A stretch of DNA of 64,000 nucleotides from the NCBI RefSeq assembly GCF_018130385.1, contig NZ_JAFCLU010000007.1, positions 186,001-250,000 on the forward strand, given 5' to 3'. Each line of letters starts with the position of its first letter. The first letter of the stretch is position 1. Positions 55,483 to 62,625 of this stretch are shown here, in pieces. This DNA comes from Bradyrhizobium sp. AUGA SZCCT0283 (GTDB lineage Bacteria; Pseudomonadota; Alphaproteobacteria; Rhizobiales; Xanthobacteraceae). The notes under the pieces were generated by a model that was not told where the DNA came from, searched no databases, and saw only the letters and a list, made by a program, of their open reading frames with translations. A program made the translations under genes and the position numbers.

Positions 55483-55986
55483 CTAGAAATCGAGCTTGTC
55501 GCGGACGGCGTCGATGCCCGCCTTGGCGCAGGCTTCGTCCGCGTCGCCGCCGGGGGCCCCCGAGACGCCGACGGCGCCCAGCAGCGTGCCTGCCGCTTCA
55601 ACCGTCACTCCGCCGCCGACGATCACGGCACCGGGCAGATGGCGGATTCCGGCCTGCATCATCCCGGGTTGGCTGATGGCGTTGAGCTCGGTCGTGCTGG
55701 TGCGAAAGCTGGCCGCGGTCCAAGCCTTGCCTGAAGCGGTCGACACCGTGTGAGGGCCTGCAAAGCGGTCGCGCAGCAAGACCTGCGTGACGCCGAAGCG
55801 GTCGACGACGGCGACCGTCACCTGAAAGCCGCGCTTTTGGCAATCCGCCAGCGTCGCGCGCGCCAGATCGAGCGCCAGTTCGGGGCTCAGCGATTTGTAG
55901 GTTACGAGGGCTTCCTGTGCGGTGGCTATGCCGGCAAGCAGGGTAGAAATCGCGGCCGCAGCCAGCAGGATCCGAGCGGTCATCAT
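55483..55986 (-). CDS. Exported GlcG/HbpS-like heme-binding-family protein (DUF336)
   Basis: The 167-residue protein begins MMTARILLAAAAISTLLAGI, a signal peptide with cleavage near ATAQ. The mature part has the GlcG/HbpS pattern: LSPELALDLARATLADCQKR, VAVVDRFGVTQVLLRDRFAG, GKAWTAASFRTST and GAVIVGGGVTVEAAGTLLGA. Members form ring-shaped oligomers and some bind heme. It lies 34 bases upstream of the TPR gene on the same strand, so they may be co-transcribed. The function is uncertain. Confidence 0.85.
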   Translation of the reverse strand: MMTARILLAAAAISTLLAGIATAQEALVTYKSLSPELALDLARATLADCQKRGFQVTVAVVDRFGVTQVLLRDRFAGPHTVSTASGKAWTAASFRTSTTELNAISQPGMMQAGIRHLPGAVIVGGGVTVEAAGTLLGAVGVSGAPGGDADEACAKAGIDAVRDKLDF

Positions 55987-56155
55987 ATTCCTCCGCGATC
56001 TGTCATGCCGCGAGCAAGAGCGGGCTTTCTGCGAATTCCGAACCTTACCAGAGCCGTGACCCGCATCCATAATATTGTGGCTGCCGGTTCCGGGCCGGTT
56101 GAGCGGATGCCGATCCGCCGCTAGCGTGCGAGCCACGACGGGGCTGGCAGGTGGC

Positions 56156-57349
56156 ATGACCGGGGATTCGCCTGATATCGATACGCCGAAAACCGATGCG
56201 GCAGCAGCGCCGGCGGGGCCTGTTTCGCCTGTCGATGTGGCGGTCGACATGCCGCTGCTCCGGATCGAGGGGGTCTCCAAAAAGTTCGGCACCTTCCGTG
56301 CGGTGGACCGGCTCTCGCTCGACATCGGGGCGGGCGAGTTCTTTGCGCTATTGGGCCCGAGCGGCTGCGGCAAGACCACGCTGCTAAGGATGCTTGCCGG
56401 CTTCGAGACGCCGGACGAGGGCCGCATCCTGCTTGGTGGCCGCGACATCGCGCCGGTGCTGCCGCACGAGCGGCCCGTCAACATGATGTTCCAGAACTAC
56501 GCGCTGTTCCCGCATCTTTCGGTCCGGGACAATATCGCGTTCGGGCTGAAGCGCGCTGGCATGCCGCGCGCCACCATCGACAGCCGCGTCGCCGAGATGA
56601 TCGCGCTGGTCAAGCTCGGGGGTATGGAGAAGCGCAAGCCCGATCAGCTTTCCGGTGGCCAGAAGCAGCGCGTGGCGCTGGCGCGCTCGCTGGCGCGGCG
56701 GCCCAAGGTTCTGTTGCTCGATGAGCCCCTGGCCGCGCTCGACAAGAAGCTGCGCGAGAGCACGCAACTGGAATTGATGGAGCTGCAGCGCCGGCTTGGC
56801 ATGACCTTCATCATCGTCACCCACGACCAGGAAGAGGCGATGACGGTGGCGAACCGGATCGGCGTGATGGATGCCGGCCGCCTCGAACAGGTCGCGACCC
56901 CGCGCGACCTTTACGAGGCGCCCGCCACGCGCTGGGTCGCCGAGTTCGTCGGCGACGTCAACCTGTTCGACGGCGAGGTCACCTCGCACGAGCATCATCG
57001 CCTGACGGTTGCGACCCGGGATGGCGGCGCTATCGTGGTCGCGGAGCCGCGCCAGCCGGTTACCAAGACCGTCGTCACGGTTGCGATCCGCCCCGAGAAG
57101 GTAAAACTGTCGCGCCGCGGCCCGGCGTCGGACGCGGCCAATTCGCAGGCGATCAACCGGCTCGAAGGCGTTGTCACCGATGTCGGCTATCTCGGCGGCT
57201 CGACCGTCTACAAGGTCAAGCTCGATTCCGGCGCCGTGGTGCGCTCGTCGATGGCCAACACTGCGAGGATGGACAGGGACGCCTATAGCGCGGGCCAGCG
57301 CGTGGTGGCCTGGTTCACGCCCGACGATTGTGTGGTGCTGGAGCGATGA
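56156..57349 (+). CDS. potA: Polyamine-type ABC transporter ATP-binding subunit (PotA-like)
   Basis: The 397-residue protein has a full ABC domain (Walker A GPSGCGKTT, Q-loop MMFQNYALFPHLSV, signature LSGGQKQRVALARS, Walker B LLLDEPLAALDKK and switch HDQEEAMTVANR). A C-terminal TOBE domain (about residues 290-395) is also present. The N-terminal extension (about 30 residues, MTGDSPDIDTPKT) is disordered. It powers uptake by the two permeases that follow with overlapping starts. By family it should import spermidine, putrescine or a related solute. The ATG at 56156 is preferred to the upstream in-frame ATG at 56075. Confidence 0.92.
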   Translation: MTGDSPDIDTPKTDAAAAPAGPVSPVDVAVDMPLLRIEGVSKKFGTFRAVDRLSLDIGAGEFFALLGPSGCGKTTLLRMLAGFETPDEGRILLGGRDIAPVLPHERPVNMMFQNYALFPHLSVRDNIAFGLKRAGMPRATIDSRVAEMIALVKLGGMEKRKPDQLSGGQKQRVALARSLARRPKVLLLDEPLAALDKKLRESTQLELMELQRRLGMTFIIVTHDQEEAMTVANRIGVMDAGRLEQVATPRDLYEAPATRWVAEFVGDVNLFDGEVTSHEHHRLTVATRDGGAIVVAEPRQPVTKTVVTVAIRPEKVKLSRRGPASDAANSQAINRLEGVVTDVGYLGGSTVYKVKLDSGAVVRSSMANTARMDRDAYSAGQRVVAWFTPDDCVVLER

Positions 57350-58260
57350 GCACGCGCCGCATCTTCGCGCAGCCGGCGCGCTATGCGGCGATTGCGCCCT
57401 ATGTCTGGATGGTGCTGTTCTTCCTGGTGCCGTTCGGCTTCGTGCTGAAGATCAGCCTGTCGCAGACCGCGATCGCGCAGCCGCCCTATGTGCCCGTGTT
57501 CGATTTCACCGAAGGGTGGGCGGCGATCAAGGCGGCCTTCGCAGAGCTCTCGCTGGACAATTTCAGGCTGCTGGTCTCGGACAATCTCTACATCAGTTCC
57601 TATCTTCGCAGCCTCGTTGTCGCGGTCACCTCGACATTGATCCTGCTGTTGATCGGCTACCCCATCGCCTATGGCATGGCGCGGTTGCCGCAACGCTGGC
57701 AGGCGATTGCGATGATGCTGGTGATCGTGCCGTTCTGGACCTCGTTCCTGATCCGCATCTATGCCTGGATCAATATTTTGCAGCATGACGGGCTGCTCAA
57801 CAAAATTCTCCTCGCATTGCATCTGGTCTCGACACCGGTGGTGTGGCTTTCGACCGACACCGCGATGTATATCGGCATCGTCTATTCCTATCTGCCATTC
57901 ATGATCCTGCCGCTCTATGCGACGCTCGCCAAGATGGATCCATCGCTGCTGGAAGCCGCAAGCGACCTCGGCGCGTCGCCGGGGAGGGCGTTCTGGCTGG
58001 TGACGTTTCCGCTGTCCCTGCCAGGGGTCGGCGCCGGTGCGCTGCTCTGCTTCATCCCGATCGTCGGCGAGTTCGTGATCCCCGATCTGCTCGCCGGCTC
58101 CGGTTCGATGATGATCGGCCAGACGCTGTGGCTGGAATTTTTCACCAACAAGGACTGGCCGGTCGCCGCCGCAGCTGCAGTCGCGTTGCTGGTGCTGCTG
58201 GTGCCGCCATTGTTGCTCTACGACCGGCTGCAACGCCGTCAGCTCGGAGGGGCGAACTGA
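57346..58260 (+). CDS. potB: ABC permease, PotB-like
   Basis: The 304-residue inner-membrane protein has six helices and the permease EAA loop (SLLEAASDLGASPGRAFWLV). The start is the ATG at 57346, which overlaps the stop of potA (ATGA). It pairs with PotC to make the channel. The family motif PFWTSFLIRIYAWINILQ near residues 130-150 is typical of the PotB group. No solute-binding protein gene lies in this cluster. Confidence 0.93.
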   Translation: MSTRRIFAQPARYAAIAPYVWMVLFFLVPFGFVLKISLSQTAIAQPPYVPVFDFTEGWAAIKAAFAELSLDNFRLLVSDNLYISSYLRSLVVAVTSTLILLLIGYPIAYGMARLPQRWQAIAMMLVIVPFWTSFLIRIYAWINILQHDGLLNKILLALHLVSTPVVWLSTDTAMYIGIVYSYLPFMILPLYATLAKMDPSLLEAASDLGASPGRAFWLVTFPLSLPGVGAGALLCFIPIVGEFVIPDLLAGSGSMMIGQTLWLEFFTNKDWPVAAAAAVALLVLLVPPLLLYDRLQRRQLGGAN

Positions 58261-59075
58261 TGGCTCGCAAGGTCGGCAAGATCTCGCCGTTCAACATCAC
58301 CGCGCTCGCGCTCGGGATGGCGTTTCTGTACCTGCCGATCGTGATCCTCGTCATCTATTCCTTCAACGCCTCGCGGCTGGTCACGGTGTGGGGCGGCTGG
58401 TCGCTGCGCTGGTATTACGAATTCTTCAACGACCGCGCCATGCTGGATGCGGCCTGGATGAGCCTTCGTGTCGCCACGGTATCGGCCACATCAGCAACGC
58501 TGCTCGGCACGCTGGCGGCGGTGGGGCTGGTGCGCGGCGAGCGCTTCAGGGGCCGGTCGCTGTTTTCCGGCATGCTCTATGCGCCGCTGGTGATGCCGGA
58601 GGTGATCTCGGGGCTTTCTCTATTGTTGCTGTTCGTGGCGCTGAACGCCGAGCGCGGCTTCTGGACGGTGACGATCGCCCATACCACGCTGACCATGTGC
58701 TTCGTCACCGTGGTGGTGCAGTCGCGGCTCGCCTCGCTCGACCGCAGTCTCGAGGAGGCTGCGATGGACCTCGGCTGCGATCCAGTGCAGGCGTTCCTCT
58801 CGGTGACCTTGCCGCTGATCATCCCGGCGATTGCCGCCGGCTGGATGCTGGCCTTCACGCTCTCGCTCGACGATGTCGTGATCGCGAGTTTCACCACCGG
58901 TCCAGGCTCGGCGACGCTGCCGATCCGGATCTATTCCGAAGTGCGGCTCGGGGTAAAGCCCGAGATCAACGCGATCTGCACCATGGTGATCGCGCTGATC
59001 GCGGTGGTGATCGTGATCGCCTCGCTCGCCTCGAAACTGTCGAGCTCGCAAGGCGAGAGCGCGGCGCCGCTGTAA
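58260..59075 (+). CDS. potC: ABC permease, PotC-like
   Basis: The 271-residue membrane protein has six helices and the EAA loop (RSLEEAAMDLGCDPVQAFLS). The start overlaps the potB stop (TGATG). MLAFTLSLDDVVIASFTTGP is the PotC family signature. It is the last gene of the potABC unit. The periplasmic binding protein (PotD) that should feed it is not within the window downstream and must lie elsewhere or be shared. Confidence 0.93.
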   Translation: MARKVGKISPFNITALALGMAFLYLPIVILVIYSFNASRLVTVWGGWSLRWYYEFFNDRAMLDAAWMSLRVATVSATSATLLGTLAAVGLVRGERFRGRSLFSGMLYAPLVMPEVISGLSLLLLFVALNAERGFWTVTIAHTTLTMCFVTVVVQSRLASLDRSLEEAAMDLGCDPVQAFLSVTLPLIIPAIAAGWMLAFTLSLDDVVIASFTTGPGSATLPIRIYSEVRLGVKPEINAICTMVIALIAVVIVIASLASKLSSSQGESAAPL

Positions 59076-59306
59076 GAGCCGCCGCCTGTTTTCGCAAAGC
59101 GCTGACGCCTCGGCTCTGAAGCCCTGGCCACGCGCCTATCACGAAATCGTGCGGGTGCCGTTCTATTTGAACGTGTGCCAGTTCATACTCCTTCGCTTTC
59201 GTTGCAACGCAAAAATGATGGCGTTTGTTTGGAAGTCGTTTCGAAAATTCTTGTCGGCCTCACGCAATTTTTCGCCTGCTTCGTCACGTCAACGGGAGAA
59301 TTCATT

Positions 59307-60140
59307 ATGGCCAAGTCCAAGAAAGTTCTCGGCAAGTCATCCTCCGCAAGACCGTATTCGGATCGCATTTGCAATGTGGTGCCTTCGCGCAATACCGAAA
59401 CCGACTGGTCGCCGTCCGATGCGATCGCCGCCGGGGCGGTGGATGCGCAGCTTGCGGCGCCGCCCGCCAGCGTCGACCTTCGCCAGCCCTGGTGGGACAT
59501 CGGCAATCAGGAATCGACCGGCTCCTGCGTCGGCTGGGGTTCGACCGACGGCGTGGCGCGCTATCATTTCGTCAAGGCCAACCGGCTCGCCAAGACGGCG
59601 AAACTGTCCCCGCGATTCACCTGGATGGCGTCGAAGGAAACCGATGAATTCGTCTCCAGGCCGGAAACCATGATCGAAGGCGCCGGCACCAGCCTGAAAG
59701 CCGCGCTCGATATCCTGCGCAGATACGGCGCGGTGCCGGAAACGCTGCTGCCCTTCCACATCCAGACCAATATGTATCTCGGCGACGAGAACGTGTTCTA
59801 CGCCACGGCGGCGACGCGGAAGATCGCCTCCTATGTCAACATGCAGCGCAATTTCGCGAGCTGGCGCTCGTGGCTGGCGAGCAACGGGCCGATCCTGGTG
59901 GCGCTCAATGTCGACCACACCTGGGACAACGCGACCGCAACCCATGGCAACCTCGATACCTTCATGCCGGCGACCATTCGCGGCGGCCATGCCGTCTGCT
60001 GCGTCGGATATACCGCCGAGCGCCGCTTCATCATCCGCAACAGTTGGGGTACGGGTTGGGGCGACAAGGGCTTTGCCTATGCCAGCGAGGCCTATATCAA
60101 TGCCGGATTCTTCAACGAGAGTTATGGCGTGACGATCTGA
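59307..60140 (+). CDS. Papain-like (C1 family) cysteine peptidase
   Basis: The 277-residue protein has the C1 catalytic residues in order: Gln68 and Cys74 (NQESTGSCVGWG), His228 (RGGHAVCCVGY) and Asn245 (RNSWGTGWGDKG). The region PASVDLRQPWWDIG is the usual start of a mature papain-like domain, after a short 55-residue N-terminal part. A strong ribosome site GGGAGA precedes the ATG at 59307. No signal peptide is visible from this start; an in-frame upstream start at 59175 would add a hydrophobic segment (VSKILVGLTQFFACFVTS), so export cannot be excluded. The next gene encodes a chagasin-type inhibitor of this class of enzyme. Confidence 0.93.
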   Translation: MAKSKKVLGKSSSARPYSDRICNVVPSRNTETDWSPSDAIAAGAVDAQLAAPPASVDLRQPWWDIGNQESTGSCVGWGSTDGVARYHFVKANRLAKTAKLSPRFTWMASKETDEFVSRPETMIEGAGTSLKAALDILRRYGAVPETLLPFHIQTNMYLGDENVFYATAATRKIASYVNMQRNFASWRSWLASNGPILVALNVDHTWDNATATHGNLDTFMPATIRGGHAVCCVGYTAERRFIIRNSWGTGWGDKGFAYASEAYINAGFFNESYGVTI

Positions 60141-60161
60141 GGCGGGGAGCTTGACGATCCC

Positions 60162-60590
60162 TTGAGCGGATGGAACCTTTCTAAGCTGGCGCGCGTTGCC
60201 GCGCTGTTGGGTGCAATCCTGTTGTTGCACCTCAGCGGCGCGGTCGCCGCCGAGACCGGGAAGGCGCAGGTCATGCAGTCGCTGACGGAAGCGGACAACG
60301 AGCGGACCGTCGAGTTGCGCGTCGGCGAGAGCGTTCGCCTGACCCTGCCGGAGAACGCGACCACCGGCTACCGCTGGGCGATCGACCGTCTCGACCGGGA
60401 CGTCGTGGAGGAAGCCGGCTCGGAGCCGCATTATGGCGGCGGCGCGGTTGGCTCCGCCGGGCATGTCACGTTCGATTTCAGGGCGAAGAAGGCCGGCAGC
60501 GGCGAGGTCGTCCTGAAATACTGGCGTCACTTCGAGGGCGAAGGCTCGATCGTCAGGCGCTTTAGCGTCCGGATCAACGCCAAGCTCTAG
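60162..60590 (+). CDS. Chagasin-family (I42) cysteine-peptidase inhibitor
   Basis: The 142-residue product from the TTG at 60162 has a signal peptide (VAALLGAILLLHLSGAVAA, cleavage near residue 30). The I42 fold follows with its three binding loops: L2 NATTGYRW (65-72; consensus NPTTGY), L4 GGGAVGSAG (92-100) and L6 KYWRHFEGEG (119-128; RPW/F region). Such proteins plug the active site of papain-like peptidases. It starts 21 bases after the C1 peptidase gene, with GGGGAG upstream, so they form one transcript. The stop codon lies within the 60584 repeat. Location in the periplasm is inferred. Confidence 0.9.
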   Translation: MSGWNLSKLARVAALLGAILLLHLSGAVAAETGKAQVMQSLTEADNERTVELRVGESVRLTLPENATTGYRWAIDRLDRDVVEEAGSEPHYGGGAVGSAGHVTFDFRAKKAGSGEVVLKYWRHFEGEGSIVRRFSVRINAKL

Positions 60591-60633
60591 ATTCTTGTTT
60601 TGACGCGTTTTCTTCACGCGAACCGGTGTCCAC
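60584..60633. repeat. ACCGGTTCG intergenic repeat, copy 2 (reverse)
   Basis: Its reverse complement matches 52415-52464 with five differences in 50 bases. The element supplies the TAG stop codon of the chagasin-like gene (60588-60590). Confidence 0.85.
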
Positions 60634-60683
60634 CCACGGATCAAGTCCGAGGGCATGCTTCGCTTGCAAACGCTATCGCCGCA

Positions 60684-61535
60684 TCACGACTTCACGGCGC
60701 CTGCGGTCAGTCCCCCCACCATGTAGCGCTTGAACGCGTAATAGATCGCGGCCGGCGGCAGCGCATAGATGAAGCCGGTGGTCATCAGCAATTCCCACGG
60801 CGAATCGTCGGCGGCCAGGAAGTTGCCGAGCGCGACGGGGAGCGTGATCTCGGTATCCTTCGAGAGCAGCAGGAAGGCGTAGAGATATTCGTTCCAGGCG
60901 AGCAGGATCGCGTAGGTGCCGATCGCCACCAGCGACGGCATCATCAACGGTACATAGACCAGCCGGAACAGTTGCAGCGTGGTGGCGCCGTCCATGGTGG
61001 CGGCTTCATCCAGTTCGACCGGCAGCTTGTCGGAGGCCTGCTTCAGCACCCAGATCGCGTAAGGGGAGGCGATCGTCACCATCGCGAGAATCAGCGACCA
61101 GTGATTGTTCAAGAGGCCGTAAGTGCCCATGGTGCGGTACATCGGCACGGCGAGGAACGCCGCCGGGATGAAATAGGTGAGCAGCGCGAGATTCATCACC
61201 CAGCGTCCGCCGGGCACGCGCAGCCGCGAGATCGAGAACGCCGCAGCGGTCGCGATCATCAAGGTCAGCGCGCCCGCCGAAAGCGCGATCACCACCGAAT
61301 TGAAGAACTGGATCCAGAAATCGCGCAGGAAGTAGTGCTGCTGGTGGAACACGATGCTGAAATTATTCAGCGTCGGATGCGCGGGCCAGAGTTTTCCCGC
61401 GAACGCGTCCTCTTTCGGCGAGATCGCGAACAGGAACATGTGGTAGATCGGCACCATGGTCCAGATGAACACGGGAATGCCGATCAAGAGCAGTTTGGCT
61501 TCGGTGCCGATTTCGCGGAGTGTTGGCAGCTTCAT
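60684..61535 (-). CDS. Sugar-type ABC transporter permease (MalG/UgpE-like)
   Basis: The 283-residue protein has six helices and the EAA loop (ELDEAATMDGATTLQLFRLV), and ends FKRYMVGGLTAGAVKS, a classical MalG-group tail. It begins MKLPTLREIGTEAKLLLIGI. Its ATG overlaps the stop of the MalF-like gene (ATGA). It imports a carbohydrate or glycerol-phosphate-type solute by family; the substrate is not readable from the sequence. Confidence 0.9.
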   Translation of the reverse strand: MKLPTLREIGTEAKLLLIGIPVFIWTMVPIYHMFLFAISPKEDAFAGKLWPAHPTLNNFSIVFHQQHYFLRDFWIQFFNSVVIALSAGALTLMIATAAAFSISRLRVPGGRWVMNLALLTYFIPAAFLAVPMYRTMGTYGLLNNHWSLILAMVTIASPYAIWVLKQASDKLPVELDEAATMDGATTLQLFRLVYVPLMMPSLVAIGTYAILLAWNEYLYAFLLLSKDTEITLPVALGNFLAADDSPWELLMTTGFIYALPPAAIYYAFKRYMVGGLTAGAVKS

Positions 61536-62404
61536 CGCGACAACCGTTTCATCATGAAATAGACCAGCGGCAGCACGAAGGGCAGCGCGCAGACGATGGA
61601 GGCCATCGCGAGGCTGAGCTGGTCGAGCCGGAGATAGCGGATGCCGAGCGTGGCCAGCACATGGGTGAGGTCGGCAGGGCCGCCACCGGTGAGCAGGTAG
61701 ACGCTGTTGAAGTCGCCGAGCGTCCAGATCATCGAGAGCAGCGTGCAGGTGACGTAGAGCGTCTGCATCGACGGCCAGGTAATGTAGCGGAATTTTTGCG
61801 ACCAGCTCGCGCCGTCGACCTCGGCGGCTTCATAGAGGTCATGCGAGATCGCAAGGCGCCCGGTCATCAGGATCAGCGTCCAGAACGGCAGCGATTTCCA
61901 GATGTGCACGCCGATCGCCATGCTCAGCGCCACCGTCGGGTCGTTCAGCCAGTTCGGACCGTCCTCGCCGGTGAACTTGAAGATCAGCTGGTTGATCACG
62001 CCCCATTCCGGATTGAGCATGAAGCGCACGGAAAGGATGGTCGGGATCGACGGCACCGCCCACGGCAGGATGAACAGCACCGACAGCCATTTGATCCAGG
62101 TGCGCTGCTGGGCGAAGAAGCCGGACAAAAACAGCGCGATCGCCATTTTGATGTTGATGCCGATCACAAGGAAAATCAGCGTGTTGACGGCGGCGCGCGC
62201 GAAGATCGGATCGTGCCAGAGCGCGACATAGCTCGCCGGATGCCGCGCCAGCCACAGCCCGTAGCCGACCGGATAGACCACGAAGGCCAGGAACACGAGG
62301 ATGTAGGGCGCCAGCAGTACGATGCCCCAGACCTGCGGTGTGGTCAGCCGGGCTGAGAGGGGCGGACCTGGTATTGCGTGATCGCCCGAAAGCGTGATTG
62401 CCAT
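61532..62404 (-). CDS. Sugar-type ABC transporter permease (MalF/UgpA-like)
   Basis: The 290-residue membrane protein has about six helices and the EAA loop (DLYEAAEVDGASWSQKFRYI). It begins MAITLSGDHAIPGPPLSARL. Its stop overlaps the start of the MalG-like gene. The binding protein gene lies upstream on the same strand after a 221-base gap that contains a palindromic repeat. No ATP-binding subunit is adjacent, so it must use a distant or shared one. Confidence 0.9.
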   Translation of the reverse strand: MAITLSGDHAIPGPPLSARLTTPQVWGIVLLAPYILVFLAFVVYPVGYGLWLARHPASYVALWHDPIFARAAVNTLIFLVIGINIKMAIALFLSGFFAQQRTWIKWLSVLFILPWAVPSIPTILSVRFMLNPEWGVINQLIFKFTGEDGPNWLNDPTVALSMAIGVHIWKSLPFWTLILMTGRLAISHDLYEAAEVDGASWSQKFRYITWPSMQTLYVTCTLLSMIWTLGDFNSVYLLTGGGPADLTHVLATLGIRYLRLDQLSLAMASIVCALPFVLPLVYFMMKRLSR

Positions 62405-62449
62405 ACGTCTACTCTTGCAGTCTTAGAACGAGATGTCGGCCGCGACTAC

Positions 62450-62593
62450 GCCGTCGTCCCTGCCGAGTGCGCGGTTGCGCACGGAGCAGGGATCCATAGC
62501 CACAGGCGGTTGTTATTGCGCGAAAGCCGTTGACCAGCATCCTTCAAAACGACCGCCGCGGCGTATGGGTCCCTGCGTGCGCAGGGACGACGG
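62450..62593. repeat. Palindromic repeat element (GGGACGAC family, copy 3)
   Basis: Starts GCCGTCGTCCCTGC and ends GTGCGCAGGGACGACGG, with GGGATCCATAGCC and GCGTATGGGTCCC inside. It is the same family as 13439-13557 and sits between the binding-protein and permease genes of one transporter. Confidence 0.8.
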
Positions 62594-62625
62594 ACATACT
62601 TTTGCGGCGGCCGGCATCGTTTACA

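Noticed and set aside
59337..60656. Open frame of 439 residues on the minus strand over the C1 peptidase and inhibitor genes
   Set aside because: Both plus-strand genes have intact family motifs and ribosome sites; the antisense frame overlaps them fully and lacks motifs.
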